64,000 bases of DNA from Spirochaetales bacterium (GTDB lineage: Bacteria > Spirochaetota > Spirochaetia > DSM-2461), in the NCBI GenBank assembly GCA_022360655.1, contig JAKSCK010000255.1, positions 1-64,000 of the forward strand, written 5' to 3'. Under the pieces are notes generated by a model. That model was not told where the DNA came from, did not search any database, and was given only the letters and a program-made list of their open reading frames with translations. Every line of letters begins with the position of its first letter. Position 1 is the stretch's first letter. Positions 46,281 through 55,019 of the stretch are shown one piece after another. The translations under genes were made by a program, and so were the position numbers.

Positions 46281-47497
46281 CATCACGCTCCCATACCATA
46301 GTCGGAATCTTCTTAGGGTTGCTTTTTGCTTCCGCTGCTTTCTTTGGCTACGGACGAATCACAGCCCCAAAAACGCCCATAGCACCAACTCTTCCCGATA
46401 CTGCGGAAGCCGTTCTGACCCACGTCGCAGGACCAGTCTTTGTCATTCGTGATGACGAATCTTTACCGGCAGGACCTGGAGATGTGCTCCAACCTGGAGA
46501 CATCGTCAAAGTCACAGATGGTGCTGTGGCTCAAGTCCAACTGGCAGATCAGGGGACGGCTCGCCTCGGAAGTGAAACACTTGTCCGATTCCTCAAAATG
46601 ACAGGGGCGGATCGTCAACTGGAAGTGCGAACTGAGATCCTCACCGGCTCCCTCTCCTATGCCGTTCGAGAATTGGACGATGGCGAATCCATCATCATTC
46701 TTGCCGATGGTACCGAGTATGAAATCAAGGGAACACAATTCCTTGTTGAAAAGGACGAGGACGGGACAAGACTCTTGGTTGCCGAAGGCACTGTGGAAAC
46801 CAGAGGTCCCGTCGCCGGAGGACAGGTCTTTGTTCAAGCAGGGGAAGCCCTCATCATCCCCAAAGATTCCGTGGATGCTCTCCCCCGTCCCATTACCAAA
46901 GAAGAGATCCAGGAGCTTCAAAATCATGCCCCCTTACCAGAAGTTCCCTTTGCCTCTCCCAATGCTCCAGAAACAGTCCTTTTTGAAATTCGTACAGAAC
47001 CAGGTGATACCGATATTTACATCGACGGTCTCAAAACTGGCCGAGGACGTTTCCGAGCCCTCCTGCCAAAAGAAATCACCATTGACCTCCGACTCAGGCG
47101 ACGTGGATTCCGGGATCAAGCATTTACCGTCACCACCGATGCCAATACCTATCTGGATATAGTCTTAGAACCTGAAAATCTTGAGGAAAGTTTGCTCCAA
47201 GCCAACCAGAAAAATCCCCTCATTAAAAATCTTCAGGCCGACTATGAAAAACGTCTTGCAGAGATTCAGGCTCGGTATGATCTTCTACTGGCCGACTCGG
47301 AGCAACTCAAATCCGTTCAAGAATCCCTGAATGAAGAACGACAACTTCGGATACAAGAACGCTCTCAGAGTGCGGCTCGGGAAGAACTGGCCCAATCTCG
47401 TGCTGATGTCTTGGAAGTAGAGCTTGCTGATAGTCGTGCAGAGAATGAAAAGCTCAAGGATGTGATTCGCCAGATTCAAGAAATCGCAACGGAATAA
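46277..47497 (+). CDS. FecR/PEGA-domain protein with C-terminal coiled coil
   Basis: Envelope-type protein, 406 residues. An N-terminal membrane anchor or uncleaved signal (about 8-28) precedes a FecR-like region (about 55-190: VLQPGDIVKVTDGAVAQVQL, then DGTEYEIKGTQFLVEKDEDG), a PEGA-type domain (about 235-295: IRTEPGDTDIYIDGLKTGRG) and a long coiled coil rich in Glu, Arg and Gln (about 300-402). FecR/PEGA proteins in spirochaetes are usually structural or cell-envelope proteins; no classical FecI sigma factor is adjacent. Coupled to the unrecognised gene before it. Confidence 0.78.
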   Translation: MTSRSHTIVGIFLGLLFASAAFFGYGRITAPKTPIAPTLPDTAEAVLTHVAGPVFVIRDDESLPAGPGDVLQPGDIVKVTDGAVAQVQLADQGTARLGSETLVRFLKMTGADRQLEVRTEILTGSLSYAVRELDDGESIIILADGTEYEIKGTQFLVEKDEDGTRLLVAEGTVETRGPVAGGQVFVQAGEALIIPKDSVDALPRPITKEEIQELQNHAPLPEVPFASPNAPETVLFEIRTEPGDTDIYIDGLKTGRGRFRALLPKEITIDLRLRRRGFRDQAFTVTTDANTYLDIVLEPENLEESLLQANQKNPLIKNLQADYEKRLAEIQARYDLLLADSEQLKSVQESLNEERQLRIQERSQSAAREELAQSRADVLEVELADSRAENEKLKDVIRQIQEIATE

Positions 47498-47550
47498 TCA
47501 TGACAAGAGGAGCCTAAGAAGACTCGTTTAATCAACGTCTCTTGCCATGA
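47498..47550. terminator. Inverted repeat between convergent genes
   Basis: TCATG-a-CAAGAG (47498-47509) is mirrored by CTCTTG-c-CATGA (47539-47550). It lies between the convergent FecR/PEGA and argH genes. No U-tract follows on either strand. Confidence 0.4.
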
Positions 47551-47566
47551 CAACAAATGCTCATCA

Positions 47567-48943
47567 TCAGCGCAAAGGGAAATGAAGAGGCACCTCTTCT
47601 CCCAGCAGGGATTTCAGAGCGGCACCAATGGTTTTTTGCCGCTGAAGATTCTCATTGTGTAGGTCCTTGAGTCCCTGGGACAGCACATCAAAATGAGGAT
47701 TCCCAGCCGTTCCAGAACTGGTTCTATCCACAATGGCCTCATGGGGATTCTTCCCCCCAAAGCGTTCAGGGTGGGTCCCCACTTCTCGATATGCATCCCG
47801 GAACGTCATTCCATCAGCCACCAAGGCAATGGCCGCATCTGTGGCAAAGACCCCATCATGGAAGGATGACAACAGGTTCTCTTCCTGAACCTCAAGTTTT
47901 TCCATTGTCAGAGCGGCCACTTCCATCATCGCCAAACTGTCGTCAGCCCCTCGAAGCATGGGGCCCTTTGTATCCTGATAATCTCGGTTATATCCAGAAG
48001 GCAGTGAACGGATGATGGATTTGATTTCACCAGCCCGTGCACCAATGGATGCCGCCTTAGAGCGCATCAATTCCAAGCCATCCGGGTTTCGTTTTTGAGG
48101 CATGATGCTGGAGCCTGTACAAAGATCTTGAGGAAGACGGAACCAGCCAAATTCAGGGAGTGCAAAAAGAATCAAATCGCAGGCCAACTTTGATAACGTA
48201 ATGGCAGCCTGATCCAGCGATTCCAAAAGAGCTGAAGCAAATTTTCCACGAGAAAGTCCCGCATAGGTCACGTTATTTTGGATTCGTCCAAATCCCAAAA
48301 GTCCTGCGGTCATTTCTCTATCCAGGGGAAGAGGAGTTCCATATCCGGCTCCAGAACCCAATGGACATTGATCGATGTAGGAAAAAAGTCGGGCCGCATT
48401 CCTCAAATCATCTAAAAGCTGTTCTCCAAAACCTGCAGCCCACAATCCAACAGAAGAAGGCATAGCCGGTTGCATATGCGTTCGCCCAGGCATTGGAACA
48501 TTTCTGTGTTCTTGAGCAAACTTGAGCAATGCCTCCAAGGTGTGGCAACCAGAATCCACATAATCCAACAGATAGGAACGCATCCACAAACGAGTCACCG
48601 TCAAAACCTGATCGTTGCGGCTTCTTCCCAAATGGATTCGCTTTCCAGCATCTCCAGCCAGTTCCACCAATCGGTTTTCTATGGCTGTATGCCCATCCTC
48701 ATCCGATTTTTGGATTGTAAAGCTCCCCTCTGCATGCTCTTTCAAAATGGTGAGAAGACCATGACGCAAAGCCTTGAGCTCATCGTCTTTCAAAAGGCCC
48801 ACATGGTGTAGCATGGTGGCATGGGCCAAACTGCCAGCAACATCAGCAGGAATGAGCCTGTGGTCCAAACGATAATCTTCGCCTACAGTGAAATCCTCCA
48901 CCAAAGCATCCAGCTCATATCCTTTGGCCCATAGCTTGCTCAT
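47567..48943 (-). CDS. argH: Argininosuccinate lyase
   Basis: Last enzyme of arginine synthesis, splitting argininosuccinate into arginine and fumarate; 458 residues, normal length. Signature GSSIMPQKRNPDGLELMRSK (residues about 275-295) contains the fumarase/aspartase-superfamily catalytic serine loop; GRSRNDQVLT and HMQPAMPSS are also typical. No other arg gene is in the window. An unlinked argH is not unusual. Confidence 0.97.
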   Translation of the reverse strand: MSKLWAKGYELDALVEDFTVGEDYRLDHRLIPADVAGSLAHATMLHHVGLLKDDELKALRHGLLTILKEHAEGSFTIQKSDEDGHTAIENRLVELAGDAGKRIHLGRSRNDQVLTVTRLWMRSYLLDYVDSGCHTLEALLKFAQEHRNVPMPGRTHMQPAMPSSVGLWAAGFGEQLLDDLRNAARLFSYIDQCPLGSGAGYGTPLPLDREMTAGLLGFGRIQNNVTYAGLSRGKFASALLESLDQAAITLSKLACDLILFALPEFGWFRLPQDLCTGSSIMPQKRNPDGLELMRSKAASIGARAGEIKSIIRSLPSGYNRDYQDTKGPMLRGADDSLAMMEVAALTMEKLEVQEENLLSSFHDGVFATDAAIALVADGMTFRDAYREVGTHPERFGGKNPHEAIVDRTSSGTAGNPHFDVLSQGLKDLHNENLQRQKTIGAALKSLLGEEVPLHFPLR

Positions 48944-48996
48944 TTTCCCCTCCTGGCCCCATCTGGCCTCTGAACTAGTATAGCCTTCGTCCTTCC

Positions 48997-49845
48997 TCAG
49001 AGGGAATCATGGGGCAGAGGGAAGCCTTGCTCCTCCAACCAGGAATCGATCATCCATCGAGAAATGGAGCCCTTTTTCGGAAGTTCTGGAAGTTGAGCAC
49101 CATCAAACCACTGGGCATCCACAATTTCAACACCATCGGGTTCAGGAAGCCCCTGGGCTTCTGCTGAAAATGCCAGCATTAAAGAATGGGGAAAAGGCCA
49201 ACACTGTGACCCCAAATAGCGCACCTGCCCTACCTCAAGCCCTACTTCCTCCATTGCTTCGCGAACAACCGCATCCTCTGCACATTCTCCTGCATCCACA
49301 AAGCCGGCAATAGAACTGTAAAGCCCCCCTGGGAAGCGACGATTTCTGGCCAGTAAAATCTTCTTTCCATCAGTGATGCGCATAATCACAGCCGGGGAAA
49401 GACGGGGATATTGGCGCAAGGAACATTGAGGACAAACTCGTGCCGGTTCACTCTCATCAACCTGCATCTTTGCACCACAACGTCCACAGAACTGCCCCTC
49501 ATCATTCCATGCCGTCAGAACCGCCGCCCGTCCAAGGAGATGCACCAGAGCCTCTTCTCCTTGAAGAAAAAACACTCGCATTGAAACCCACTCCCATCCT
49601 TGAGGAGCCGCAGCATTGTTTGGAGCCGTCACAAGAACAACCTTTTTTCCACCAAGAGTTCCAATTTTATAACTTGACCATGACGTCTCAGGGGTCATCT
49701 CTTGTGTCCACCAAAAACTGGGTGTGGTGCTCCCCTGGGGAATCAGAACCTCAGAACCTGGACGCATCACCAGACAATGACTGGATTCCCTCGAAAAGTC
49801 AGAAACAGGCTCCCAGCCTTCAACAAAATCTTTTCCATTCTGCAT
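48997..49845 (-). CDS. nudC: NAD(H) pyrophosphatase / RNA deNADding enzyme NudC
   Basis: Nudix hydrolase of 282 residues. A four-cysteine zinc ribbon (CGRC...CPQC, about residues 145-165) precedes the Nudix box G-X5-E-X7-R-E-X2-E-E-X-G (AGFVDAGECAEDAVVREAME). The NudC-specific motif SQCWPFPHSLM follows, matching the SQPWPFPxS consensus with Cys for Pro. It cleaves NAD(H), and in other bacteria removes NAD caps from RNA. GGGGAG lies about 8 nt before the ATG at 49845; an upstream in-frame start at 49950 is less likely. Confidence 0.92.
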   Translation of the reverse strand: MQNGKDFVEGWEPVSDFSRESSHCLVMRPGSEVLIPQGSTTPSFWWTQEMTPETSWSSYKIGTLGGKKVVLVTAPNNAAAPQGWEWVSMRVFFLQGEEALVHLLGRAAVLTAWNDEGQFCGRCGAKMQVDESEPARVCPQCSLRQYPRLSPAVIMRITDGKKILLARNRRFPGGLYSSIAGFVDAGECAEDAVVREAMEEVGLEVGQVRYLGSQCWPFPHSLMLAFSAEAQGLPEPDGVEIVDAQWFDGAQLPELPKKGSISRWMIDSWLEEQGFPLPHDSL

Positions 49846-50029
49846 GCAAGAAACTCCCCTCAAAAAGGTTTTAAAACAATAGACCGATGGGCAAAAGACG
49901 GGAAGATAAGGAACCAGAATACCGGCCAAACCGGAAAACTCTTCCTGCAAAAGAAAATTTTAAAAGAAGCTCATGTGGCAATTCATTGTTTTTTCGCCTA
50001 TTGTATTGCAATCCCCGCCCTGGGAATGT

Positions 50030-51586
50030 ATGACCAAGGAAAGTACCGTGGCAATGCACATCATCAACGATGAAGAACTTGGGCCGCTGATACTCCCTGA
50101 ATTGAGGGACTTTATCTCACTATCAGCAGCCATGGAACGCCTCTCCCCCCCTGACGTGGGACGCTACCTCATCGGTCGCCTCCTCTTGGAATCGTCCAAA
50201 TGTGAGGAACTCCTGGATGAGTTTGGAGCGCACCGCAACCTTCACTGGGCTCCCTTTCGCATGTCCGTGGCTGTGGCCAAGGCCTTTAGCCGAGTCTGTT
50301 ACAACCTCTTCCACATCCACCATTCTGCTGAAGGCTACAAACTTCTCCCCGTGGAAGGCGATTTCATCCAGGCCACCCAAGACACACTCCACACCCTCCT
50401 GGCTTCGTTTTCCACAGCATCAGCAGCTTTCATGAGTGTGGCTCGAGCCATGGACCTGGCCAAGGAACTCACTCCAGTCGAAGAGTACGGCTTTCGGGAT
50501 GTAAAATGTTGCGGCCGCCTCGCTGAAGACCGCATGCGCCAAGAGGCCAAAAACCCTGGAGACACAGCCGTTTACCTGGCCACCAGTCTCCTTAACCTTG
50601 CAGAAGAAAGCTCCTGGCTGGATATTTATCGAAAAACACCCCCAGAAGAATACAGCTCCTGCATCCCAGATGTGGTGAGTGAAGCCCGTCTTCGCTATCT
50701 GGCCAACAACTTCCACAGCCTTCAATCCCTCTACGACACCTATCTTCGAGGCTCTGACATTGCCGAACGCGATGAGAATCTCCCCGTCATGCGAGGACAG
50801 ATCACCGTGGTATTCCATCTCTTGGACACCGCCGAAACCCTGGTGCATTATTACGAACGCCATTCTCTGCGAAAATGGGACCAATCTCATCAGCCCAGTG
50901 TAGACACCCAAACCCTCATCAACATCATTCTGGGATATTTCATTGCCTTTGCCGATAAATACATCATTGCGGCCACTGAACTCTGCCGGGATGTCTTGAA
51001 GTCCTATGCCGTACAAGGGGAAATTGAAGTTCCCATTCCCAACTACCGGGGCTTCCATGTCCGCCCCTCCACCCTGATTGCCAAAATTGCCATCCACTAT
51101 GGCAGTGATGTCAAAATGCTCCTCGGATCCACCGTCTATGATGCGTCCCTCCCCCTGGAGCTCTTCCGCGCCAATGAAGAACTCAACCGGCGCAAACGGG
51201 ATGCCGTGGCTCGCTACGTCATGGAACACAAACTGGTGAAAAATGATGCCGGCTCCTCCTATGATGAGCCACTGATGAAAAAAATCCTTCGAGTCATTTT
51301 CCTTGACCTTCTCGAAAAGCAAAAAGTCATGATTTATGACAATGATTTTTCCTTTGATGACCTTTCACCCTATGAAAATGAGACCCTTGCGGAGTTCATC
51401 AAGCGGGCCATTGCCCTCTATCTGGCCATGGGGAAAATTGACATTGTCAGTGGAGATATGGTGAGTTTCCAAGGCGACATGCGAGTCCTGGAAGACATCC
51501 GAACCCTTGCAGAAAATGGTTATGGAGAGGACAAGTTTGGAAATAACATTGTGCTCCCATCCAGCCTTTCGTATTTAAAACGCTAA
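50030..51586 (+). CDS. Large protein with embedded HPr-like domain
   Basis: Unrecognised 518-residue protein, apparently cytoplasmic. Around residue 343 it has IPNYRGFHVRPSTLIAKIAI, which matches the active-site segment of HPr (histidine of H-A/V-R-P, codon 51,056-51,058). The domain spans about 332-400, but the Ser46 region of HPr is not conserved. The rest (1-330 and 400-518) is alpha-helical and matches nothing I know; a CCGR in the first half is not a clear metal site. It may be a regulator or acceptor in PTS-type phosphotransfer. The start at 50030 is provisional; 50054 (with AAGGA upstream) is an alternative. Confidence 0.8.
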   Translation: MTKESTVAMHIINDEELGPLILPELRDFISLSAAMERLSPPDVGRYLIGRLLLESSKCEELLDEFGAHRNLHWAPFRMSVAVAKAFSRVCYNLFHIHHSAEGYKLLPVEGDFIQATQDTLHTLLASFSTASAAFMSVARAMDLAKELTPVEEYGFRDVKCCGRLAEDRMRQEAKNPGDTAVYLATSLLNLAEESSWLDIYRKTPPEEYSSCIPDVVSEARLRYLANNFHSLQSLYDTYLRGSDIAERDENLPVMRGQITVVFHLLDTAETLVHYYERHSLRKWDQSHQPSVDTQTLINIILGYFIAFADKYIIAATELCRDVLKSYAVQGEIEVPIPNYRGFHVRPSTLIAKIAIHYGSDVKMLLGSTVYDASLPLELFRANEELNRRKRDAVARYVMEHKLVKNDAGSSYDEPLMKKILRVIFLDLLEKQKVMIYDNDFSFDDLSPYENETLAEFIKRAIALYLAMGKIDIVSGDMVSFQGDMRVLEDIRTLAENGYGEDKFGNNIVLPSSLSYLKR

Positions 51587-51590
51587 ATCG

Positions 51591-51603
51591 ACCCCTTCGG
51601 GGT
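51591..51603. terminator. Short ACCCC/GGGGT hairpin between convergent genes
   Basis: ACCCC-ttc-GGGGT sits between the HPr-domain gene and clpB. On the minus strand it is followed by TCGATTTAGCG, a tail shared with other hairpins in this window. An alternative pairing CCCCTT/AAGGGG extends to 51,615. Confidence 0.45.
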
Positions 51604-51628
51604 GTTCCCAAAGGGGCTGAGCTCAACT

Positions 51629-54208
51629 TTATTTGTTCAAAGCGGTGAACACCACCTCTCCATTCTTTACCACTCCCTCAAGAGCTTGGGCCTCACCCAA
51701 GGATCCTCCCAAAATGGTTTTGGCCAAAGGATTTTCCACCAAATCTCGGAGCGCCCGGCGAAGAGGCCTGGCTCCAAAAGCCGGATCATAGCCAGCATCT
51801 GCAATCACATCCTTGGCCTCATCAGAAAGGTGCAAGGAAAGCTTCTGATCGGCCAATCGCTCATCCAGGCGTTTTACAAGAATCTCTAAGATGGCCCGAA
51901 TCTGCTGTCTTTGGAGTCCTTCAAATACGATGGTTTCATCCACACGATTGAGGAATTCTGGTTTGAAAGCCGCTTTCAGTCGAGCATCCAACGCGCTCCG
52001 GGATTGGTCATTCACCCCATGCTCCAAAATCACATCAGAGCCCAAGTTGCTGGTCATGATGATGATGGCATGACGAAAGTCCACCACCCGTCCCTGACTG
52101 TCTGTAAGACGTCCATCATCCAAAAGCTGGAGAAGCAGGTCAAAGACATCTGGGTGAGCTTTCTCAATCTCATCAAAGAGCACCACGGAATAGGGACGGC
52201 GACGAACAGCTTCTGTGAGCTGCCCACCTTCGTCATAGCCCACATAGCCTGGAGGAGCTCCCACTAAACGAGAAGTGGAAAACTTCTCCATATACTCACT
52301 CATATCAATCCGGGTGAGCGCCCGTTCGTCATCAAAGAGAAAATCGGCCAAGGTGCGAGCCAACTCCGTTTTCCCCACGCCCGTGGGTCCAAGGAAAATA
52401 AAGGAGCCCAAAGGACGATTGGGATCTGAGAGACCGCTTCGGTTCCGTCGAACCGCATCAGCCACGGCTTCCACAGCCGCATCTTGTCCAACCACCCGCT
52501 GACGAAGAATACTCTCCAGCTCCAGATATTTCTGCCGTTCTGAAGCCATCATCTTTTGCACAGGGATTCCCGTCCAAGCAGAAACCACAGAAGCAATGTC
52601 TTCCTCCCCAATGTCCTCCCGCAAAAGACTGGAATTTCCTTGCAAAGTTTCTAACTCATGACTCTTTTCTTCTAAATCTCTCTTGGCTTGGGGCAGCTCC
52701 CCATGAAGGATTTGCGCGGCTCGGGCTAAATCCCCCTCGCGTTCCGCTTCTGCCGCTCCGTGATTGAGTTCTTCAATCCGTTTTTTGATGGAACGCACCT
52801 CTTCAATCGCGCCCTTTTCATTTTCCCAACGGGCTTTCAGTGTGTCCCGCTCTGCAACCGCATTGGCCAATTCCCGTCCAAGATCATCCAAACGTCCCTT
52901 GGATGCCGCATCTTCTTCTCTGGCTAAGGACTGCTTTTCAATCTGCATTTGCAGAATACGCCGTTCGAGAGCATCCAGTTCCACAGGTTGGCTCTCAATT
53001 TCCATCTTGATGCGGCTGGCCGCCTCATCCACCAAATCAATGGCCTTGTCTGGAAGAAAACGGCTGGTGATGTACCGGTCCGATAAGGTGGCTGCAGCCA
53101 CAAGAGCTTCATCTTTAATGCGAACACCATGATGCACTTCATAGCGTTCTCGCAGGCCACGCAAAATACCAACAGTGTCCTCAACTGTGGGCTCAGCCAC
53201 AAAAACCTGCTGGAATCGGCGTTCAAAGGCGGCATCTTTTTCTATATGTTTCCGGTACTCATCAAGAGTTGTGGCCCCAACCGTCCTCAACTCCCCTCGA
53301 GCCAGGGCTGGTTTGAGCAGATTGGAAGCATCGGTGCCCCCTTCTGCCGCACCGGCTCCCATCACCGTATGCAACTCATCAATGAAAAGAATGATGGCTC
53401 CCTCAGCGGATACCACATCATGAATCACTCCTTTGAGGCGTTCTTCAAACTCTCCCCGGAACTTTGCTCCGGCCACCAAGGCTCCCATATCCAGGGCCAA
53501 AAGACGTTTCCCACGCAAAGATTCCGGGACATCTCCATCGGCAATGCGACCTGCCAAACCTTCGGCAATGGCTGTTTTTCCGGTTCCTGGCTCTCCAATG
53601 AGAACAGGATTATTCTTGGTTCTTCGACTCAGAACCTGCATCACCCGCCTCACCTCATCATCCCGTCCAATGACGGGATCGAGCTGACCTCTTCGGGCTT
53701 TGAGGGTTAAATCAATGGTATACTTTTCCAGAGCACGAAATTTACCCTCTGGATCTTGATCGGTGACGCGTTGGCCCCCACGAACATCCTTGAGGGCCGT
53801 AAGAAGAGCATTCCGATCCGCCCCAAGGCCCCTCAGGAGATTGGCACAGTCTCCTTTTGTTCCAGAAATGGCCAAAAGAAGATGTTCAACAGAGACATAC
53901 TCATCTTTCAGTGCATCGGCCTCTTTTTCTGCACTACGGAGCACCGTCGCAGCTCCAGGAGACATGGAAACCTGAAGGTTTTCCCCATAAACACGAGGCT
54001 TCTGTGAAAGAAGAGCCTCCAGTTCTCCCTCCAGTTGTCCTGGTACCACCCCTAAACGGGAGAGAAGATGGGGAACAATTCCATCTTCCTGACGAACCAA
54101 GGCCGCAAGGATGTGCTCCACATCCAAACGTGAATGCCCTGCTTCATCGCCAATGCGCCCTGCTGCTTCCAAGGCTTCCCGGCTTTTGATGGTAAATCGA
54201 TCCTGCAT
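51629..54208 (-). CDS. clpB: ATP-dependent disaggregase ClpB
   Basis: Hsp100 chaperone, 859 residues, which with DnaK resolves aggregates. The N-domain (1-150) starts [20 protein letters not shown]; the first AAA+ module has Walker [11 protein letters not shown], the coiled-coil M domain lies about 400-520, and the second AAA+ module has [10 protein letters not shown] and SDVILEHG-type sensor sequences. Length and order match E. coli ClpB (857). It ends with the [13 protein letters not shown]-terminus. No CIRCE or sigma-32 box is evident upstream; a sigma-70-like promoter is at 54,246-54,274. Confidence 0.97.
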   Translation of the reverse strand: MQDRFTIKSREALEAAGRIGDEAGHSRLDVEHILAALVRQEDGIVPHLLSRLGVVPGQLEGELEALLSQKPRVYGENLQVSMSPGAATVLRSAEKEADALKDEYVSVEHLLLAISGTKGDCANLLRGLGADRNALLTALKDVRGGQRVTDQDPEGKFRALEKYTIDLTLKARRGQLDPVIGRDDEVRRVMQVLSRRTKNNPVLIGEPGTGKTAIAEGLAGRIADGDVPESLRGKRLLALDMGALVAGAKFRGEFEERLKGVIHDVVSAEGAIILFIDELHTVMGAGAAEGGTDASNLLKPALARGELRTVGATTLDEYRKHIEKDAAFERRFQQVFVAEPTVEDTVGILRGLRERYEVHHGVRIKDEALVAAATLSDRYITSRFLPDKAIDLVDEAASRIKMEIESQPVELDALERRILQMQIEKQSLAREEDAASKGRLDDLGRELANAVAERDTLKARWENEKGAIEEVRSIKKRIEELNHGAAEAEREGDLARAAQILHGELPQAKRDLEEKSHELETLQGNSSLLREDIGEEDIASVVSAWTGIPVQKMMASERQKYLELESILRQRVVGQDAAVEAVADAVRRNRSGLSDPNRPLGSFIFLGPTGVGKTELARTLADFLFDDERALTRIDMSEYMEKFSTSRLVGAPPGYVGYDEGGQLTEAVRRRPYSVVLFDEIEKAHPDVFDLLLQLLDDGRLTDSQGRVVDFRHAIIIMTSNLGSDVILEHGVNDQSRSALDARLKAAFKPEFLNRVDETIVFEGLQRQQIRAILEILVKRLDERLADQKLSLHLSDEAKDVIADAGYDPAFGARPLRRALRDLVENPLAKTILGGSLGEAQALEGVVKNGEVVFTALNK

Positions 54209-54245
54209 AGTTCAAACCTCCAGCCAGTCATGATGGCCTTCACAG

Positions 54246-54274
54246 AAAATAGACAAGGACGGACAAAGGGGCAA
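54246..54274 (-). promoter_or_regulatory. Putative clpB promoter
   Basis: TTGCCC (54269-54274), 17-nt spacer, TATTTT (54246-54251) on the minus strand, about 38 nt before the clpB ATG. Moderate similarity to consensus. Confidence 0.45.
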
Positions 54275-54394
54275 ATTCATCCATTGAGATTGGTGAAGAA
54301 CAGATATTGCTCCACTGAAGAAAAGCGTCCATCCGCAGAAAATGACAAGCATCTTTGTTACCAAAAACACACTTCTCTCATTATGATGGATGAC

Positions 54395-54832
54395 ATGAAT
54401 GAGAGTAGCCGCATTGTCGTTCTCCTAGAAGGATTCTCCAAAGAGCAAGCCACTTCCGCCCTTGCGGCCTATGGCAAGGCAGGAGGAGATGCTTCTTCCA
54501 TCATCATTGCCCCCATCACGGATAGAATCTTAGATCAAAAAACGGAATCCGCATTAAATGATGTTCTTGCAGGTAAATGGGCAGGAGGAACGGTACGCAA
54601 AGAAGCTCCTCCTGGGGCACTCATTGCCTTTGCCGGGAAATCGGAAGCTGTTGCATTAACCCGTTGTTTGCGCTGTGTTCTCGCTTCTGACTCTGATCCT
54701 GCTTTTGCCATGGTGACTGAGACAGGGAGTTCTTGGAATGTGGGAGACTATTTGACTCATGTTCGCAAGGAGCATGAATTTATGAAGAATGCAGATCCCA
54801 GTCAGGATCCTGATATGAAAGCCATGGAATAA
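54395..54832 (+). CDS. DUF3783-like protein
   Basis: Small protein of 145 residues. The C-terminal half (DPAFAMVTETGSSWNVGDYL then THVRKEHEFM) resembles the DUF3783 family of anaerobes and spirochaetes, function unknown. The N-terminal half (IVVLLEGFSKEQATSALAAY) could be a small regulatory alpha/beta domain. Three ATG codons (54383, 54386, 54395) are possible; none has a strong ribosome-binding site, and a TATGAT that might be a -10 box ends 7 nt before the last. It is divergent from clpB. Confidence 0.65.
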   Translation: MNESSRIVVLLEGFSKEQATSALAAYGKAGGDASSIIIAPITDRILDQKTESALNDVLAGKWAGGTVRKEAPPGALIAFAGKSEAVALTRCLRCVLASDSDPAFAMVTETGSSWNVGDYLTHVRKEHEFMKNADPSQDPDMKAME

Positions 54833-55019
54833 TTCCCCCAAAAAAAACGCCACCCCTAGACGATGACATCGCCCTGGAGTGGCGCTCCACGAAGGAATCT
54901 CGAAAGAGAGGCCTTGGGGAAAAGGAGGAAACCCGGGCCTTCGTTTTCTACATGGAGAACCACCCAATAAGTGGATGGTTACGAAATGACTGCATTTTTT
55001 AATCAATGGGAGATGAAAT
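54833..55019. other. 187-nt gap with structured elements on both strands
   Basis: No gene is seen. On the minus strand a 9-bp stem (54848-54856 with 54876-54884) is followed by eight U residues; its one mismatch is G-U in the minus-strand RNA, so it looks like a genuine minus-strand terminator, although no minus-strand gene precedes it. On the plus strand ACGAAGG/CCTTCGT (54889-54944) closes a region that includes a TCTC-GAAA-GAGA mini-hairpin and is followed by TTTCT. A small RNA on the minus strand between 54,885 and 55,019 is possible. Confidence 0.4.

Noticed and set aside
54209-54394. CIRCE or sigma-32 promoter for clpB
   Set aside because: No TTAGCACTC-N9-GAGTGCTAA or CTTGAA/CCCCAT-type boxes are visible.
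54885-54960. SRP or RNase P RNA, because of a GAGGAAA...CCGGGCC stretch and a GGTTCTCC word
   Set aside because: The SRP domain IV loop (AGCAG) and the RNase P segments GAGGAAAGTCC and ACAGAA are not matched, and the gap is too short for RNase P RNA.
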